Below are positions 16,647 through 25,497 of a stretch of 64,000 nt of DNA, piece by piece. Made by a program: the position numbers and the translations under genes. The notes under the pieces were generated by a model. The model worked only from the letters and a program-made list of their open reading frames with translations, did not search any database and was not told the origin of the DNA. Source of the DNA: Devosia sp. 66-14 (GTDB lineage Bacteria > Pseudomonadota > Alphaproteobacteria > Rhizobiales > Devosiaceae); contig MKVB01000004.1 of NCBI GenBank assembly GCA_001899085.1, positions 100,553-164,552 on the forward strand, given 5' to 3'. Within the stretch, counting starts at the first letter, position 1. Each line of letters starts with the position of its first letter.

Positions 16647-17921
16647 TCAGGCGACCTTTGCGAGCGCCTGCTCGACATCGGCGATGATGTCGTCAATGTG
16701 CTCGATGCCCACCGAGATGCGCACCAGGTCTTCCGAGACGCCGGCCTTGGCCAGTTCCTCGGGCCCGAGCTGGCGGTGGGTGGTCGAGGCCGGGTGGCAG
16801 GCCAGCGACTTGGCGTCACCGATATTGACGAGCCGGAGGATCATCTGCAGCGCATCGATGAACTGCGAGCCGGCAACGGCGCCGCCCTTGATGCCGAAGC
16901 TGATGATGCCCGAAGCCTTGCCCTTGGTGATCTTCTTTGCCGTGGCGTTGTACTTGCTGTCCGGCAGCTGGGCATAGTTCACCCAGTTGATCTTGGGGTG
17001 CTTTTTCAGCCAGGCCGCGAGTTTCTCAGCGTTCTCGCAATGGCGCTCCATCCTCAGCCCGAGCGTCTCGAGCCCTGTGAGGAACAGGAAGGCGTTGTGC
17101 GGCGACAAGGCCGCGCCGGTATTGCGCAGCGGCACCACGCGGCAGCGCCCGATATAGGCGGCCGGCCCCAGCGCCTCGGTATAGACCACGCCGTGATAGG
17201 ACGGATCGGGCTCGTTGAGGATCGGGAAGCGCTCCTTGTTGGCCTTCCAGTCGAACTTGCCGGAATCGACGATGATGCCGCCGATCGAATTGCCGTGCCC
17301 GCCGATATATTTGGTGAGCGCGTGCACCACGATGTCGGCGCCGAACTCGAACGGCTTGCACAGGTACGGCGTCGCCACCGTGTTGTCGACGATCACCGGC
17401 ACGCCGTGCCGATGCGCGATTTCCGCCAGCCGCTGGATGTCGACGACATTGCCGGCCGGGTTGCCGATCGACTCGCAGAACACCGCCTTGGTGTTCTTGT
17501 CGATGAGCTTTTCCAGTCCTTCGAAATCGCCCTGGTCGGCCATCCGCACCTCGATGCCCTGGCGCGGGAACGAGTGCATGAACAGGTTGTAGGTGCCGCC
17601 ATAGAGCTGGCTGATCGACACGATGTTGTCGCCGACGCCGGCGATCGCCTGGATCGAATAGGTGATGGCCGCCATGCCCGACGCGACGCAGAGGCCCGCG
17701 ATGCCGCCCTCCATCTCGGCGACGCGCTGCTCCAGCACCGCCGTCGTCGGGTTCATGATGCGGGTATAGATATTGCCGGGGACCGCGAGGTTGAACAGGT
17801 CCGCGCCGTGCTGGGTGTTGTCGAACGTGTACGACGTGGTCTGGTAGATCGGGACCGCCGCCGCCTTGGTGGTTTCCTCCGCCTTGTAGCCATGATGGAG
17901 CGCGATGGATTCGAGCTTCAC
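16647..17921 (-). CDS. metY: O-acetylhomoserine sulfhydrylase (aminocarboxypropyltransferase)
   Basis: A 424-residue PLP enzyme starting at GTG 17921 (AAGGA 6 bases upstream). It has the Cys/Met-metabolism fold: YTRIMNPTTAVLEQRVA, VDNT with PLP-contacting Asp179, and the Schiff-base lysine K204 in HALTKYIGGHG. The long insert with PILNEPDPSYHG and LETLGLRMERHCENA is characteristic of O-acetylhomoserine enzymes, not cystathionine gamma-synthase. It makes homocysteine from O-acetylhomoserine and sulfide. The 154-bp leader was inspected for a SAM-II riboswitch and none was recognised. Confidence 0.92.
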   Translation of the reverse strand: MKLESIALHHGYKAEETTKAAAVPIYQTTSYTFDNTQHGADLFNLAVPGNIYTRIMNPTTAVLEQRVAEMEGGIAGLCVASGMAAITYSIQAIAGVGDNIVSISQLYGGTYNLFMHSFPRQGIEVRMADQGDFEGLEKLIDKNTKAVFCESIGNPAGNVVDIQRLAEIAHRHGVPVIVDNTVATPYLCKPFEFGADIVVHALTKYIGGHGNSIGGIIVDSGKFDWKANKERFPILNEPDPSYHGVVYTEALGPAAYIGRCRVVPLRNTGAALSPHNAFLFLTGLETLGLRMERHCENAEKLAAWLKKHPKINWVNYAQLPDSKYNATAKKITKGKASGIISFGIKGGAVAGSQFIDALQMILRLVNIGDAKSLACHPASTTHRQLGPEELAKAGVSEDLVRISVGIEHIDDIIADVEQALAKVA

Positions 17922-18075
17922 TTATTGTCCTTTCAAGCAATGACCCCCCGGGCGAACCGGTGGACCGATATCCGTAACATAGCTGAGTGGGGGAGGGACC
18001 CCGTCCGAACGGATGGGGATTGCGTGATTAGCGCGCAGCGGGAAATATCGGTCTCCCCAACCTCTCGAGGCGTGC

Positions 18076-18570
18076 GTGAAGATCAGAGGCGAACGGCCTG
18101 CGGACGATCTGGCGATCCATGAGCTGACCCGCGTGGCGTTCGAGCCGATGCCGTTCAGCAGCGGCACCGAAGCACCGATCATCCGGGCGCTGCGCGCCTC
18201 CGGCGACCTGACGCTGTCGCTGGTTGCCGAGGACGATGGCGTCATTGTCGGGCACATCGCCTTCTCGCCGGTCACCATCGATGGCGTGCATGCCGGCTGG
18301 TTCGGGCTCGGTCCGATCTCGGTCCGCGCCGATCGGCAGCGCCAGGGCATCGGCAAGGCGCTGATCGCTCGAGGGCTGGAACTGCTGCGCCAACAGGGCG
18401 GTGCCGGCGTGGCGCTGATCGGCAACCCTGAAATCTACGGCCGCAGCGGCTTCGAGAGCGATGGCCTGCTGGCCTATGGCGATCTCGATCGCCGCCTGGT
18501 CCAGCGGCTGGTGCTGTCCGGTCCGCCGCCGCGGGGCGAGCTCAGGTTCGCGCCGGGCTTCGATATCTAG
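18076..18570 (+). CDS. GNAT family N-acetyltransferase
   Basis: A 164-residue protein starting at GTG. The acetyl-CoA site ISVRADRQRQGIGKALI (about 80-97) matches motif A, followed by GAGVALIGNPEIYGRSGFE, which is typical of the YhbS-like subgroup. The acceptor is unknown. It is divergent from metY, and the paired palindrome at 18625-18702 follows its stop. Confidence 0.85.
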   Translation: MKIRGERPADDLAIHELTRVAFEPMPFSSGTEAPIIRALRASGDLTLSLVAEDDGVIVGHIAFSPVTIDGVHAGWFGLGPISVRADRQRQGIGKALIARGLELLRQQGGAGVALIGNPEIYGRSGFESDGLLAYGDLDRRLVQRLVLSGPPPRGELRFAPGFDI

Positions 18571-18624
18571 CTAGCGCTTTGAGGCCATCGGCGACATTGC
18601 CACCGCGCCACACCCAAACTCGGT

Positions 18625-18702
18625 GTCATCCCTGCGAAAGCAGGGACCCAACTCACAGCCCGCGCAGGTGGATGAATGGGTCCCTGCTTTCGCAGGGATG
18701 AC
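18625..18702. repeat. paired-palindrome element R1
   Basis: Arms of 26 bases at 18625-18650 and 18677-18702 are perfect inverted copies; each arm is itself a hairpin (TCCCTGC-GAAA-GCAGGGA). It lies between convergent genes. It is the same type as R2 at 33481-33632, with base changes kept complementary. The remaining part of the 18571-18942 gap holds the promoter/box at 18781-18813 and nothing else I can name. Confidence 0.85.
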
Positions 18703-18780
18703 AGCCGGTGAGTGAGTAATCATCGTGGGTCAGTTCGACGCTCGCATGCGGAGCTCATCCATGAACCGATCCAGCGCCGT

Positions 18781-18813
18781 TTGACCGTCTAACCATGTTA
18801 TTATAGTAACATA
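18781..18813 (+). promoter_or_regulatory. island box A with promoter-like elements (orphan site)
   Basis: TTGACC at 18781-18786, then ATGTTATTATAGTAAC at 18795-18810, extended to the inverted pair ATGTTA/TAACAT (18795-18812); TATAGT at 18802-18807 could be the -10. The box matches the six others in the island, but no plus-strand gene starts downstream: transcription would run antisense into the dioxygenase gene. Confidence 0.55.
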
Positions 18814-18942
18814 CTCTGCGCCAATGCGGCGCCGAGGGGCGGTCGGGCGTAAGGCGCGACCGGGCAAGCGTTGGGGATCGAGGAGCGCGCCGGGAGGACG
18901 GAGCGGATGGCACGGCACAGGCCGCACCACCCGGTCGAACCG

Positions 18943-19719
18943 TCAGATCTTGTTGGCGGCCTTGAGGTCGGCGTCGAGCTTGGCCTGGTACGCTCGCTTC
19001 ATTTCCTCGTCCGCCCTGGCGCTTACCCCGAAATACACAAAGCCCAAAGCGCGGCGCGAGCGGGTCGGCGAGCGGTTCGGGCTCGCCCAGTGCACCGTCT
19101 TGCAGTCGTGCATCAGCAGCATGCCGGCCGGGCCCGGCTGCGCCACCGTGTTGGCGACGTCGTGCTCGGTCCCGAAATCGGTGATCCCCTGCGAGAAGCC
19201 GAGGATCTCGGAGCGCCCATGCGGACGCCAGCCTTCGAAGGCGTGCGAGCCGCGCACATATTGCAGGCACCCGTTCTCATCGTCGACCGGCTCCAGCGCC
19301 AGCCAGCCGGTGATCGCCTTGGGCGGCGCGATCTTGAAATAATAGCCGTCCTGGTGCGGCGGGGTCTGCTTGCCGATGCCGGGGGGCTTGTTGAAATACT
19401 CCATGTTCTGGGCGACTGCGTCTTCGCCAAGCACCGTCTCGGCCAGCTCCTTGATCACCCCGTCCGAAAGCAGCGTCTTGAAGTAGCTGTCATATTTTTC
19501 GAGGTACATCATCTGCTTGACCGTCGAGCGGTTCGCCTTGTCCTCGTAATAGACCTCGGTCTCACTCATTTTCGGCACGCACTCGATCAGGAACCGGTCC
19601 AGTTCGCGGTTGATCTCGGCCATGCGTGCGGCATCGAACAGCGGCCGGAAAGCGATGAAGCCGTCGCGGTCGAAATCTCGTTTCAGCTGGCTATGCGGAA
19701 TGCTCATTGCAGCACTCAT
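18943..19719 (-). CDS. phytanoyl-CoA dioxygenase (PhyH) family protein
   Basis: A 258-residue Fe(II)/2-oxoglutarate dioxygenase. The iron triad appears as HQDGYYF (His and Asp) and a late His (either MHDCKTVHWA or nearby), followed by NRSPTRSRRALGFVYFG with the 2-oxoglutarate-binding Arg. ATG 19719 is preferred because GAGGAGAGGAA lies just upstream. The family hydroxylates varied small molecules; the substrate is unknown. It is divergent from an AraC-type regulator that probably controls it. Confidence 0.82.
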   Translation of the reverse strand: MSAAMSIPHSQLKRDFDRDGFIAFRPLFDAARMAEINRELDRFLIECVPKMSETEVYYEDKANRSTVKQMMYLEKYDSYFKTLLSDGVIKELAETVLGEDAVAQNMEYFNKPPGIGKQTPPHQDGYYFKIAPPKAITGWLALEPVDDENGCLQYVRGSHAFEGWRPHGRSEILGFSQGITDFGTEHDVANTVAQPGPAGMLLMHDCKTVHWASPNRSPTRSRRALGFVYFGVSARADEEMKRAYQAKLDADLKAANKI

Positions 19720-19852
19720 CGGGCGTTCCTCTCCTCAGGGCCGGTAGGGCCTTGTCAGATGAAAGGCCAACGCCGCCTCGCCGTCATTGGCGAGGATCGG
19801 CACGCCGTTAGGAAATCCGATTGCCGCGGTCCGGCGGCACTGGTGGGGCGTC

Positions 19853-20635
19853 ATGTCCTGTGACACCGATCAGCTCGAGCTGCGCGACCACCGCTTCGGT
19901 CGGATCAACCGCCGCATGCCGATCGGACCCGTGCAATGGCCCTTCCACGATCTGTTCTGGGTGCACGAGGGGCGTGTCGCCATCGACTTTCCCGAGCTCG
20001 GAGCGAAGCTCGAGCTGATGGCGCCGGCGGGCGTGCTGATCCTGCCGGACACCCAGTTTCGGGGTATGACGCTCGGCGCGTTCGCGACCGCCTCGATCTG
20101 CCACTTCACCATGACGGGAGAGCCCACGGGCCCCGGCTACGCACTGCCCAACCCCGACGAGGCGCTGCACCTGCAGAACCTCATCCGCCTTGCCATGCAT
20201 CTCGCCCGTCGCGATCGTCCCGACGAGCTGCCGCGGCGCAAGCGCCTGCTGCTGTCGCTGCTCGATGGCTTCGAGCGCGGCAGCGCGCCGGCAGCAACGA
20301 CTGCCGACGAGGACCGGTTGACCATCGCCTGGACCCAGGCCGGGCAGAACCTCCATCGCATGCGCACTCTGGCCGACGTCGCGGCTCTGCTGGGTATCTC
20401 CGAGAGCGCGCTGCGCGCCATGCACAGGAAGGCCCGGCACACCTCGGCTGGCGAGCATCTGCGGGAACTGCGCCTGACGCGCAGCGAAGAGCTGCTGGTT
20501 TCGACCGACAAGTCGCTGGCGACCATCGCCGCAGAAGTCGGCTACGGCCACGCCGCTACCCTCGCCGCCGCCTTTCGCAAACGGCGCGGCAAGACCCCCG
20601 GCCAGTACCGCCACTGGTCCAATCCTTTCGCCTGA
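19853..20635 (+). CDS. AraC family transcriptional regulator
   Basis: A 260-residue protein starting at ATG 19853 after GGTGGGG. The N-terminal two-thirds is a cupin-like sensor (FHDLFWVHEGRVAIDFPE, VLILPDTQFRG). The C-terminal double HTH includes TLADVAALLGISESALRAMH and SLATIAAEVGYGHAATLAAAFRKRRGKTPGQYR. It is divergent from the PhyH gene and 12 bp upstream of a sialidase-like gene, so it probably senses the sugar or product handled by these genes. Confidence 0.88.
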   Translation: MSCDTDQLELRDHRFGRINRRMPIGPVQWPFHDLFWVHEGRVAIDFPELGAKLELMAPAGVLILPDTQFRGMTLGAFATASICHFTMTGEPTGPGYALPNPDEALHLQNLIRLAMHLARRDRPDELPRRKRLLLSLLDGFERGSAPAATTADEDRLTIAWTQAGQNLHRMRTLADVAALLGISESALRAMHRKARHTSAGEHLRELRLTRSEELLVSTDKSLATIAAEVGYGHAATLAAAFRKRRGKTPGQYRHWSNPFA

Positions 20636-20647
20636 CCGGAGTTTTTG

Positions 20648-21727
20648 ATGCAGCGTCTTGAAGAAATCACCATCTACGCCAACCCTGACCCGCTGCTGGT
20701 CAGCCGTCAGGCGACTTTCCCGGGCATCGTGCAGCTGGCAGATGGCGAGCTCTGCGCCATCTTCACCATCGGCCAGGCCTTCGATGCTGCCGACGCTCGC
20801 GCCCATGTGAGCCGCAGCGCCGACAATGGCCGGACCTGGTCCGCCCCGGTCCGCCTTAGCGACCATGAGGTGCGGCCGGAGGAGTCCGAGAGCTTCAAGC
20901 CGCTGCTGCTCAGCGATGGTTCGCTGCTTGCCACCGGCTATGTCTTCGTCCGCCCGACCCCGCTCACCCCGGTGGTCGACCCCGATACCTTCAAGTTGCT
21001 GACCCTCCGCAACAAGACCAGCACCTCCACCGACGGCGGTCGCAGCTGGAGCGTTCCCGAGTATTTCGACATCGAGGGCCAGCCGCTCGAGCTGTCCGGT
21101 CCGGCCATCCAGCTCGCCTCGGGTCGCATCATCGCCGCCACCGCGCCGTTCCATCTCGGCAAGGACGGCCATGCCGGCTGGATCATCGCCAGCGACGACA
21201 ACGGCAAGAGCTGGCGCAAGCTCTCCGAGTTCTATCGTTCCCCTCTGGGCAACGTTTCGACCTGGGAAAGCCGCATCGCCGATCTCGGCGACGGCCGCGT
21301 CGCAGTGATCTTCTGGGCCTATGACAATGCCGCCGGCGCCAACCTCGCCAACCACATCGCCATCTCGCACGATGGTGGCGAGAGTTTCGGGCCGGCCATC
21401 AATACCGGCATCAAGGGCCAGGCCTCGAACCTCTTGTCGCTGGGCGGCGGCAAGGTGCTCACCATCCATTCGCACCGCGAGGCGCCGGTCGGGCTGATCG
21501 TCCGTCGCATCGACCTGGGCGGCAGCGGCATGAAGGTCGAGGAGGATCTGAACCTCTTCGCCGATGCCGCGATGGGCAGCGACTCCGCCGACATCAAGAA
21601 GCAGTTCGGCAGCCTGAAGTTCGGCCAGCCCTCGCTGCTGCGTCTGCAGAACGGGGAAATCTACGCTGCCTGCTGGAGTTTCGAGCAGGGCCAGTATGTG
21701 ATCAAGGGCTATCGGATCGCGCTCTGA
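20648..21727 (+). CDS. sialidase-like (BNR/Asp-box) protein
   Basis: A 359-residue protein starting at ATG 20648 with GGAG upstream. Four Asp-boxes are visible: SADNGRTWSAP, STDGGRSWSVP, SDDNGKSWRKL and SHDGGESFGPA, spaced as in six-bladed sialidase propellers. There is no signal peptide, so it acts in the cytoplasm or the export route is not visible. The family includes exo-sialidases and uncharacterised glycosidases; the sialidase arginine triad was not established. It is co-directional with an AraC regulator and an MFS transporter gene. Confidence 0.75.
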   Translation: MQRLEEITIYANPDPLLVSRQATFPGIVQLADGELCAIFTIGQAFDAADARAHVSRSADNGRTWSAPVRLSDHEVRPEESESFKPLLLSDGSLLATGYVFVRPTPLTPVVDPDTFKLLTLRNKTSTSTDGGRSWSVPEYFDIEGQPLELSGPAIQLASGRIIAATAPFHLGKDGHAGWIIASDDNGKSWRKLSEFYRSPLGNVSTWESRIADLGDGRVAVIFWAYDNAAGANLANHIAISHDGGESFGPAINTGIKGQASNLLSLGGGKVLTIHSHREAPVGLIVRRIDLGGSGMKVEEDLNLFADAAMGSDSADIKKQFGSLKFGQPSLLRLQNGEIYAACWSFEQGQYVIKGYRIAL

Positions 21728-21728
21728 C

Positions 21729-21795
21729 TGGAGCGTGATCAGGAAAGGTTGCAGACTTTTCCGGTTCGAGAGTGCGACCAAACAAGGAACTGGAT
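21729..21795 (+). repeat. intergenic mosaic-type repeat (copy 2)
   Basis: GATCAGGAAAGGTTGCAGAC, then TTTTCCGGTTCGAGAGTGCG and ACCAAACAAGGAACTGG. It aligns throughout with the degenerate copy at 9430-9485 and contains a GGAAA.../TTTTCC hairpin. It lies between the sialidase-like and MFS genes on the plus strand. Confidence 0.6.
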
Positions 21796-21858
21796 CGGAT
21801 GGCGTTCAACGAAGCGCCAGCCTGATCCGAGTGCAAGTCGGGCGAGGGGGATCGTATC

Positions 21859-24132
21859 GTGTCGCGGGTAGAAGGCATGGGCGCGGCTACGGCCGAGTTC
21901 GAGGAACAGTCGGATTTCGACAAGATCCGACGCATCCCCTATCTCTACGCCTTCAACATCATCACCGCCGCGGCGCTGCTCTGCACCGTCACCTCGCCAT
22001 TGGCGCTGTTCGCCGCCGAGCTCGGCGTGCCCAAGGATCGCATCGGGCTGATCGGCGGCATCATGCCGTTCGTGCAGGTGATCGCCGTGGTGTTCCTGCC
22101 CATCGTCATGGCCTTCGGCCATCGCCGGGTGGCCGGTTACGCCTCGCTCACCCGCTATCTCTGCCTGTCGCTGATCCTGGTGGCGCCGCTGTTCCAGGGC
22201 AATCCGGACATGGTGTTCTGGGTGCTGTTCGCGGCCATGCTCGGTTTTTCGATCTTCCGCACCCTGGCGGAGACGGCGATCTGGCCCTGGTCGCAGGAAT
22301 ATATGCCGAGCTTCATCCGCGGCCGGCTGACCGGCGGCATCGCCGTCGCCTACCTGCCGGTGGCTTTGGTCGGCTCGGTCCTGGTGCAGCTCTGGCTCGA
22401 TGGCCAGCACGGCATCGAGCGCTTCTTTCCGGTCTTCGCCATCGGGTTGCTGCTGGGCGTCATCGCGGCGTCGACGCTGTTCGGGCTCGGCGGCGGCAAG
22501 CCGCGACCCGGCTCGGCGCGCGGCTTCGACGCCATCCGCGCCATGCGGGTGCCGCTGCGCGACGGCAACTTTCTGCTCTACCTCGTCTCGTCTGGCACGC
22601 AGTTTCTCGTCTACACCGTCATCAACCTGTTCATCCTGTTGTTCTTCCGCGAGCGGCTCGGCATCTCCTCGGGCCAGATCGTCCTGATGGCGGCGTTCAT
22701 TCCGGTCGGTGCCGCATTGGGCAGCGTTGCCGCGGGCTGGTTCGTCGATCGCTATGGCACCCGCGCCATCCGCATCACGTTGCAGGCGCTGCAGGTGGCG
22801 ATGCTGATCGCTCTGATGTTCGTCACCAGGGATACGCCCGGCACCATCTTCATCGTCGGGGCGATCTTCTTCGTCTTCGGCATGCTGTTCCAGAGCGCCA
22901 TCTCGGTGGGGGGCATCTACATGCTGAACTACGTGCCGCCGGCCAAGAAGGAGAGCTACATGACGCTCGCCTACATGACCGATGGCCTGATCGGCGGCGG
23001 TGCTGCCTTCCTCGCCGGCTGGCTGCTCGAACTGCTCGCCAGCAACACAATCGTCGTCTCCGGCGTGACGCTCGGCAATTTCGAGACCCTGTTTGCGCTC
23101 AGCGCCGTGATGGTGGTGGTCTCCGCCATCACCTTCGCGCTGCTGAAAGAGGAGGGGGCGACCGGGGTGCGCGATTTCCTCGGCCAGTTCGGTCGCGGGC
23201 GGCCGCTCAGCGCGCTCTGGGGCATCCACCGCTACGGCGCGCTCACCTCCGAGGAGCGTCGCCGCGACCTCGCCTATGGTTTCGGCAAGACCCGCAGCGC
23301 GCTGGTGAAGGAAGAGCTGATCGCTGCATTGAGCGATCCGAGCTTCGACGTTCGGCACGAAGCCATCCAGTCGCTCGGCCACCTGCCGCCGAGCCCCGCA
23401 GTGGTGCGGGCGCTCGAATCGATGCTCGCCTATGATGGGCTGGTGGAGCTGCAATATGCAGCGCTCAACTCGCTCGGTCGCATCAAGGCGACGCAAAGCG
23501 GCGAGGTTATCGCCCGTTTCCTCGACAGCCCCAACCCGCTGCTCCGGGCGCGTGCCGCCCGCACGCTCGGCGATATCCGGGACCTGAAGCAACTGCCGCG
23601 CATTCGAAAGATGCTGGCTGAGGATCCCGAGATCGACGCCCGGCTGGCGGCGGTCTCGGCGCTCGGCAAGTTCCGCGACAGCCAGAGCGTCGACGGCCTG
23701 CTGCAGGTCTACCGCGAACTGGCCGGCGATGCCCAGAGCATGGTGGGTGAGCCGCGCAGCAAGGTGGTGCTGCTGGCGCTGGCCAAGATCCTCGACTGGG
23801 AAGAGAGCTTTTCGCGCGAGTGGCGGCATGAGGAAAAGGTGCTGGGCTATCGGCTTCCCGGCCTGTTCGGCCGGTTGAGCGATGACCTCCGCAAGCGCTC
23901 CAATGCGGAGCACTCGCGCCTGTTGCTGCAGGCCGCCGCGGCACTGAGCTCGGGCAGCACCGGCACTGCCTTCCGCGCGCTGCAGGACCTCCGCCCCTAT
24001 ATCGAACGCAGCGGTCACCCCGAAGCCGGCATCGTGCTCAAGCTGATGGATGGTACGCGGGACATCGAACAGCCGCACCGCGCGCTGCTGATTCTGCTGG
24101 CGCTGGCCATGCGGCCGGTGCTGGCGGGGTAG
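21859..24132 (+). CDS. MFS transporter with C-terminal HEAT-like repeat domain
   Basis: A 757-residue protein starting at GTG. Residues 25-430 hold about 12 hydrophobic segments of an MFS carrier (for example LLCTVTSPLALFAAEL, GIMPFVQVIAVVFLPIVM, AIWPWSQEYMPSFIRGRLTGG). From about 475 to the end the sequence switches to amphipathic helical repeats with the HEAT pattern (LIAALSDPSFDVRHEAIQSLG, FLDSPNPLLRARAARTLGDI, IDARLAAVSALGKFRDSQ). The cytosolic repeats probably bind a protein partner. Substrate unknown; the setting between two sialidase-like genes suggests sugar acids or glycosides. Confidence 0.85.
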   Translation: MSRVEGMGAATAEFEEQSDFDKIRRIPYLYAFNIITAAALLCTVTSPLALFAAELGVPKDRIGLIGGIMPFVQVIAVVFLPIVMAFGHRRVAGYASLTRYLCLSLILVAPLFQGNPDMVFWVLFAAMLGFSIFRTLAETAIWPWSQEYMPSFIRGRLTGGIAVAYLPVALVGSVLVQLWLDGQHGIERFFPVFAIGLLLGVIAASTLFGLGGGKPRPGSARGFDAIRAMRVPLRDGNFLLYLVSSGTQFLVYTVINLFILLFFRERLGISSGQIVLMAAFIPVGAALGSVAAGWFVDRYGTRAIRITLQALQVAMLIALMFVTRDTPGTIFIVGAIFFVFGMLFQSAISVGGIYMLNYVPPAKKESYMTLAYMTDGLIGGGAAFLAGWLLELLASNTIVVSGVTLGNFETLFALSAVMVVVSAITFALLKEEGATGVRDFLGQFGRGRPLSALWGIHRYGALTSEERRRDLAYGFGKTRSALVKEELIAALSDPSFDVRHEAIQSLGHLPPSPAVVRALESMLAYDGLVELQYAALNSLGRIKATQSGEVIARFLDSPNPLLRARAARTLGDIRDLKQLPRIRKMLAEDPEIDARLAAVSALGKFRDSQSVDGLLQVYRELAGDAQSMVGEPRSKVVLLALAKILDWEESFSREWRHEEKVLGYRLPGLFGRLSDDLRKRSNAEHSRLLLQAAAALSSGSTGTAFRALQDLRPYIERSGHPEAGIVLKLMDGTRDIEQPHRALLILLALAMRPVLAG

Positions 24133-24159
24133 GGGCTCCAACGCGGCCGACGGGCCGGT

Positions 24160-24290
24160 GCGGGAAGAGCACCCCCACCCCTGTCCCCTCCCCGCAAGGG
24201 GGAGGGAGACCAAAACACCGGCATCAGTGTTGGCGTCTCCTCCCCCCTTGCGGGGGAGGGACAGGGTGGGGGGTACCCTTTCCGCACCAA
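24160..24290. repeat. paired-palindrome element R3
   Basis: GCGGGAAGAGCACCCCCACC with CCTCCCCGCAAGGGGGAGGG on the left is mirrored by CTCCCCCCTTGCGGGGGAGG and CAGGGTGGGG...TTTCCGC on the right, around a loop of about 30 bases. It lies between convergent genes and belongs to the same family as R7 at 54138-54276. Confidence 0.85.
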
Positions 24291-24347
24291 GCTATCCTCA
24301 CGCCAGATGCGATTGCTCTGCGATCGAGGGTGCGGAAGGATCGCGGC

Positions 24348-25463
24348 CTAAACTCTGAGCTTCGCCCACCGCACATCCAGCGCCGCGGGCTCCCCCGCAT
24401 AATACACTACCAGCACGTCCCCATCGGGCAGTGCCGTCGCCGAGGGCAGGCCAAAGCTCCACACATCCATGCTGGCCAGCATGTCGCCGGTATCGCTGCT
24501 CGCCGCCTGCGCCTTGGCGTGCGCATAGACTTCGACTTCGCTCGCGGCCGTGAACGGCGCGTCGATGCTCTGTGCCAGCCGGGCACGGATCGATTGCGAC
24601 CCGAAGCGGTCGACCCAGGCCAGCACCACCCGGCCATCGGCCAGCACGGCCGGCCGCGCCGCCTGGTCGGCGAAGCCGAGATCCTGGGGCGCGCTCCAGC
24701 TCGCCCCACCATCGGCGCTGATCCGGCGGTGGATGTTGAGATAGCTCGCGGTCGCCGTGTCGTAGGTCCAGGCGAACGAGCCGACCCGGCCATCCGGCGC
24801 CACGGCGCAGCGGAGGTCCCAATTGAAGATCTGGCCTGTCGGGTCCTCGGCCACCGTCACCGGTGCGCTCCAGCTCCGGCCCTCGTCGGCCGAGTGAAAG
24901 AACACGGCCCGCTGCAGCCATTTCGAAGCATCGAGATAGCTCTTGTTGGTCTCGATGCTCATCGCCAGCCGTCCATCGCGGAGCCGCATCAGCGGGCTGG
25001 TGAGGCTGGCGGGACCAATCTCTTCGGGCATCGGCACCTCGCGCCAGCCGCTCCAGCTCGCGCCGTTGTCATCGGAGTCGGCGAGGAGGATCACCATGGG
25101 CAGGCAGCCCTCGGTCTCGGCGTTGAAAAGAGGCTTGCCGGGATACGTCGTGCGATCGACCCACATCGCCGCGGCCAGCAGTCGGTTGGGCGCGAGCTCG
25201 GTGATGTAGCAGAGCTTCAGCGTGCCCCCGGTGCCGCGCACCGCGGGCGGCTCGAACGGGTATGTCGGCGCCGACCAGGTGAGCCCGTTATCAGCGGAGC
25301 GGTAGAAGGCGATCCGCTCCTTGGGCGAATCCTTCTCGTCGCCGGCCCTGAGCGTTGCCAGCAGCGAGCCGTCCGCCAGCGCGGTGACCGATGGAAAGGT
25401 CAGGTTGGCGCGTGCCGTCCCCGGCTCCGCCTTGCCCAGGAGTCCTGATGCGATGATTTGCAT
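24348..25463 (-). CDS. sialidase-like (BNR/Asp-box) protein
   Basis: A 371-residue protein starting at ATG 25463 behind a GGGGGGA site. Asp-boxes: SADNGLTWSAP, SDDNGASWSGW, SADEGRSWSAP and SADGGASWSAP. No signal peptide is visible. It is a propeller-fold glycoside hydrolase or lyase of unknown specificity; it differs widely from the plus-strand copy at 20648, so the two are not a recent duplication. It lies 34 bp downstream of nagA and is probably co-transcribed from the promoter at box B. Confidence 0.75.
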   Translation of the reverse strand: MQIIASGLLGKAEPGTARANLTFPSVTALADGSLLATLRAGDEKDSPKERIAFYRSADNGLTWSAPTYPFEPPAVRGTGGTLKLCYITELAPNRLLAAAMWVDRTTYPGKPLFNAETEGCLPMVILLADSDDNGASWSGWREVPMPEEIGPASLTSPLMRLRDGRLAMSIETNKSYLDASKWLQRAVFFHSADEGRSWSAPVTVAEDPTGQIFNWDLRCAVAPDGRVGSFAWTYDTATASYLNIHRRISADGGASWSAPQDLGFADQAARPAVLADGRVVLAWVDRFGSQSIRARLAQSIDAPFTAASEVEVYAHAKAQAASSDTGDMLASMDVWSFGLPSATALPDGDVLVVYYAGEPAALDVRWAKLRV

Positions 25464-25497
25464 TGGCCATCCCCCCTGAGCCGCTGCGCCAATTCGG

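Noticed and set aside
17922-18075. SAM-II riboswitch before metY
   Set aside because: The leader was read for the conserved SAM-II core and pseudoknot bases. Only an unrelated CCCCATCCG-TT-CGGACGGGG hairpin was found. A covariance-model scan would be decisive.
18730-18930. 66-codon minus-strand frame downstream of the PhyH gene
   Set aside because: No ribosome site; it crosses the box A promoter and has a Pro/Arg-rich start typical of chance frames in this genome.
21739-24213. Long open frame (over 800 codons) on the minus strand across the MFS-HEAT gene
   Set aside because: It is antisense to a clear transporter, is very rich in Arg, Gln, Gly and His with no domain pattern, and arises from the high G+C third-position bias.
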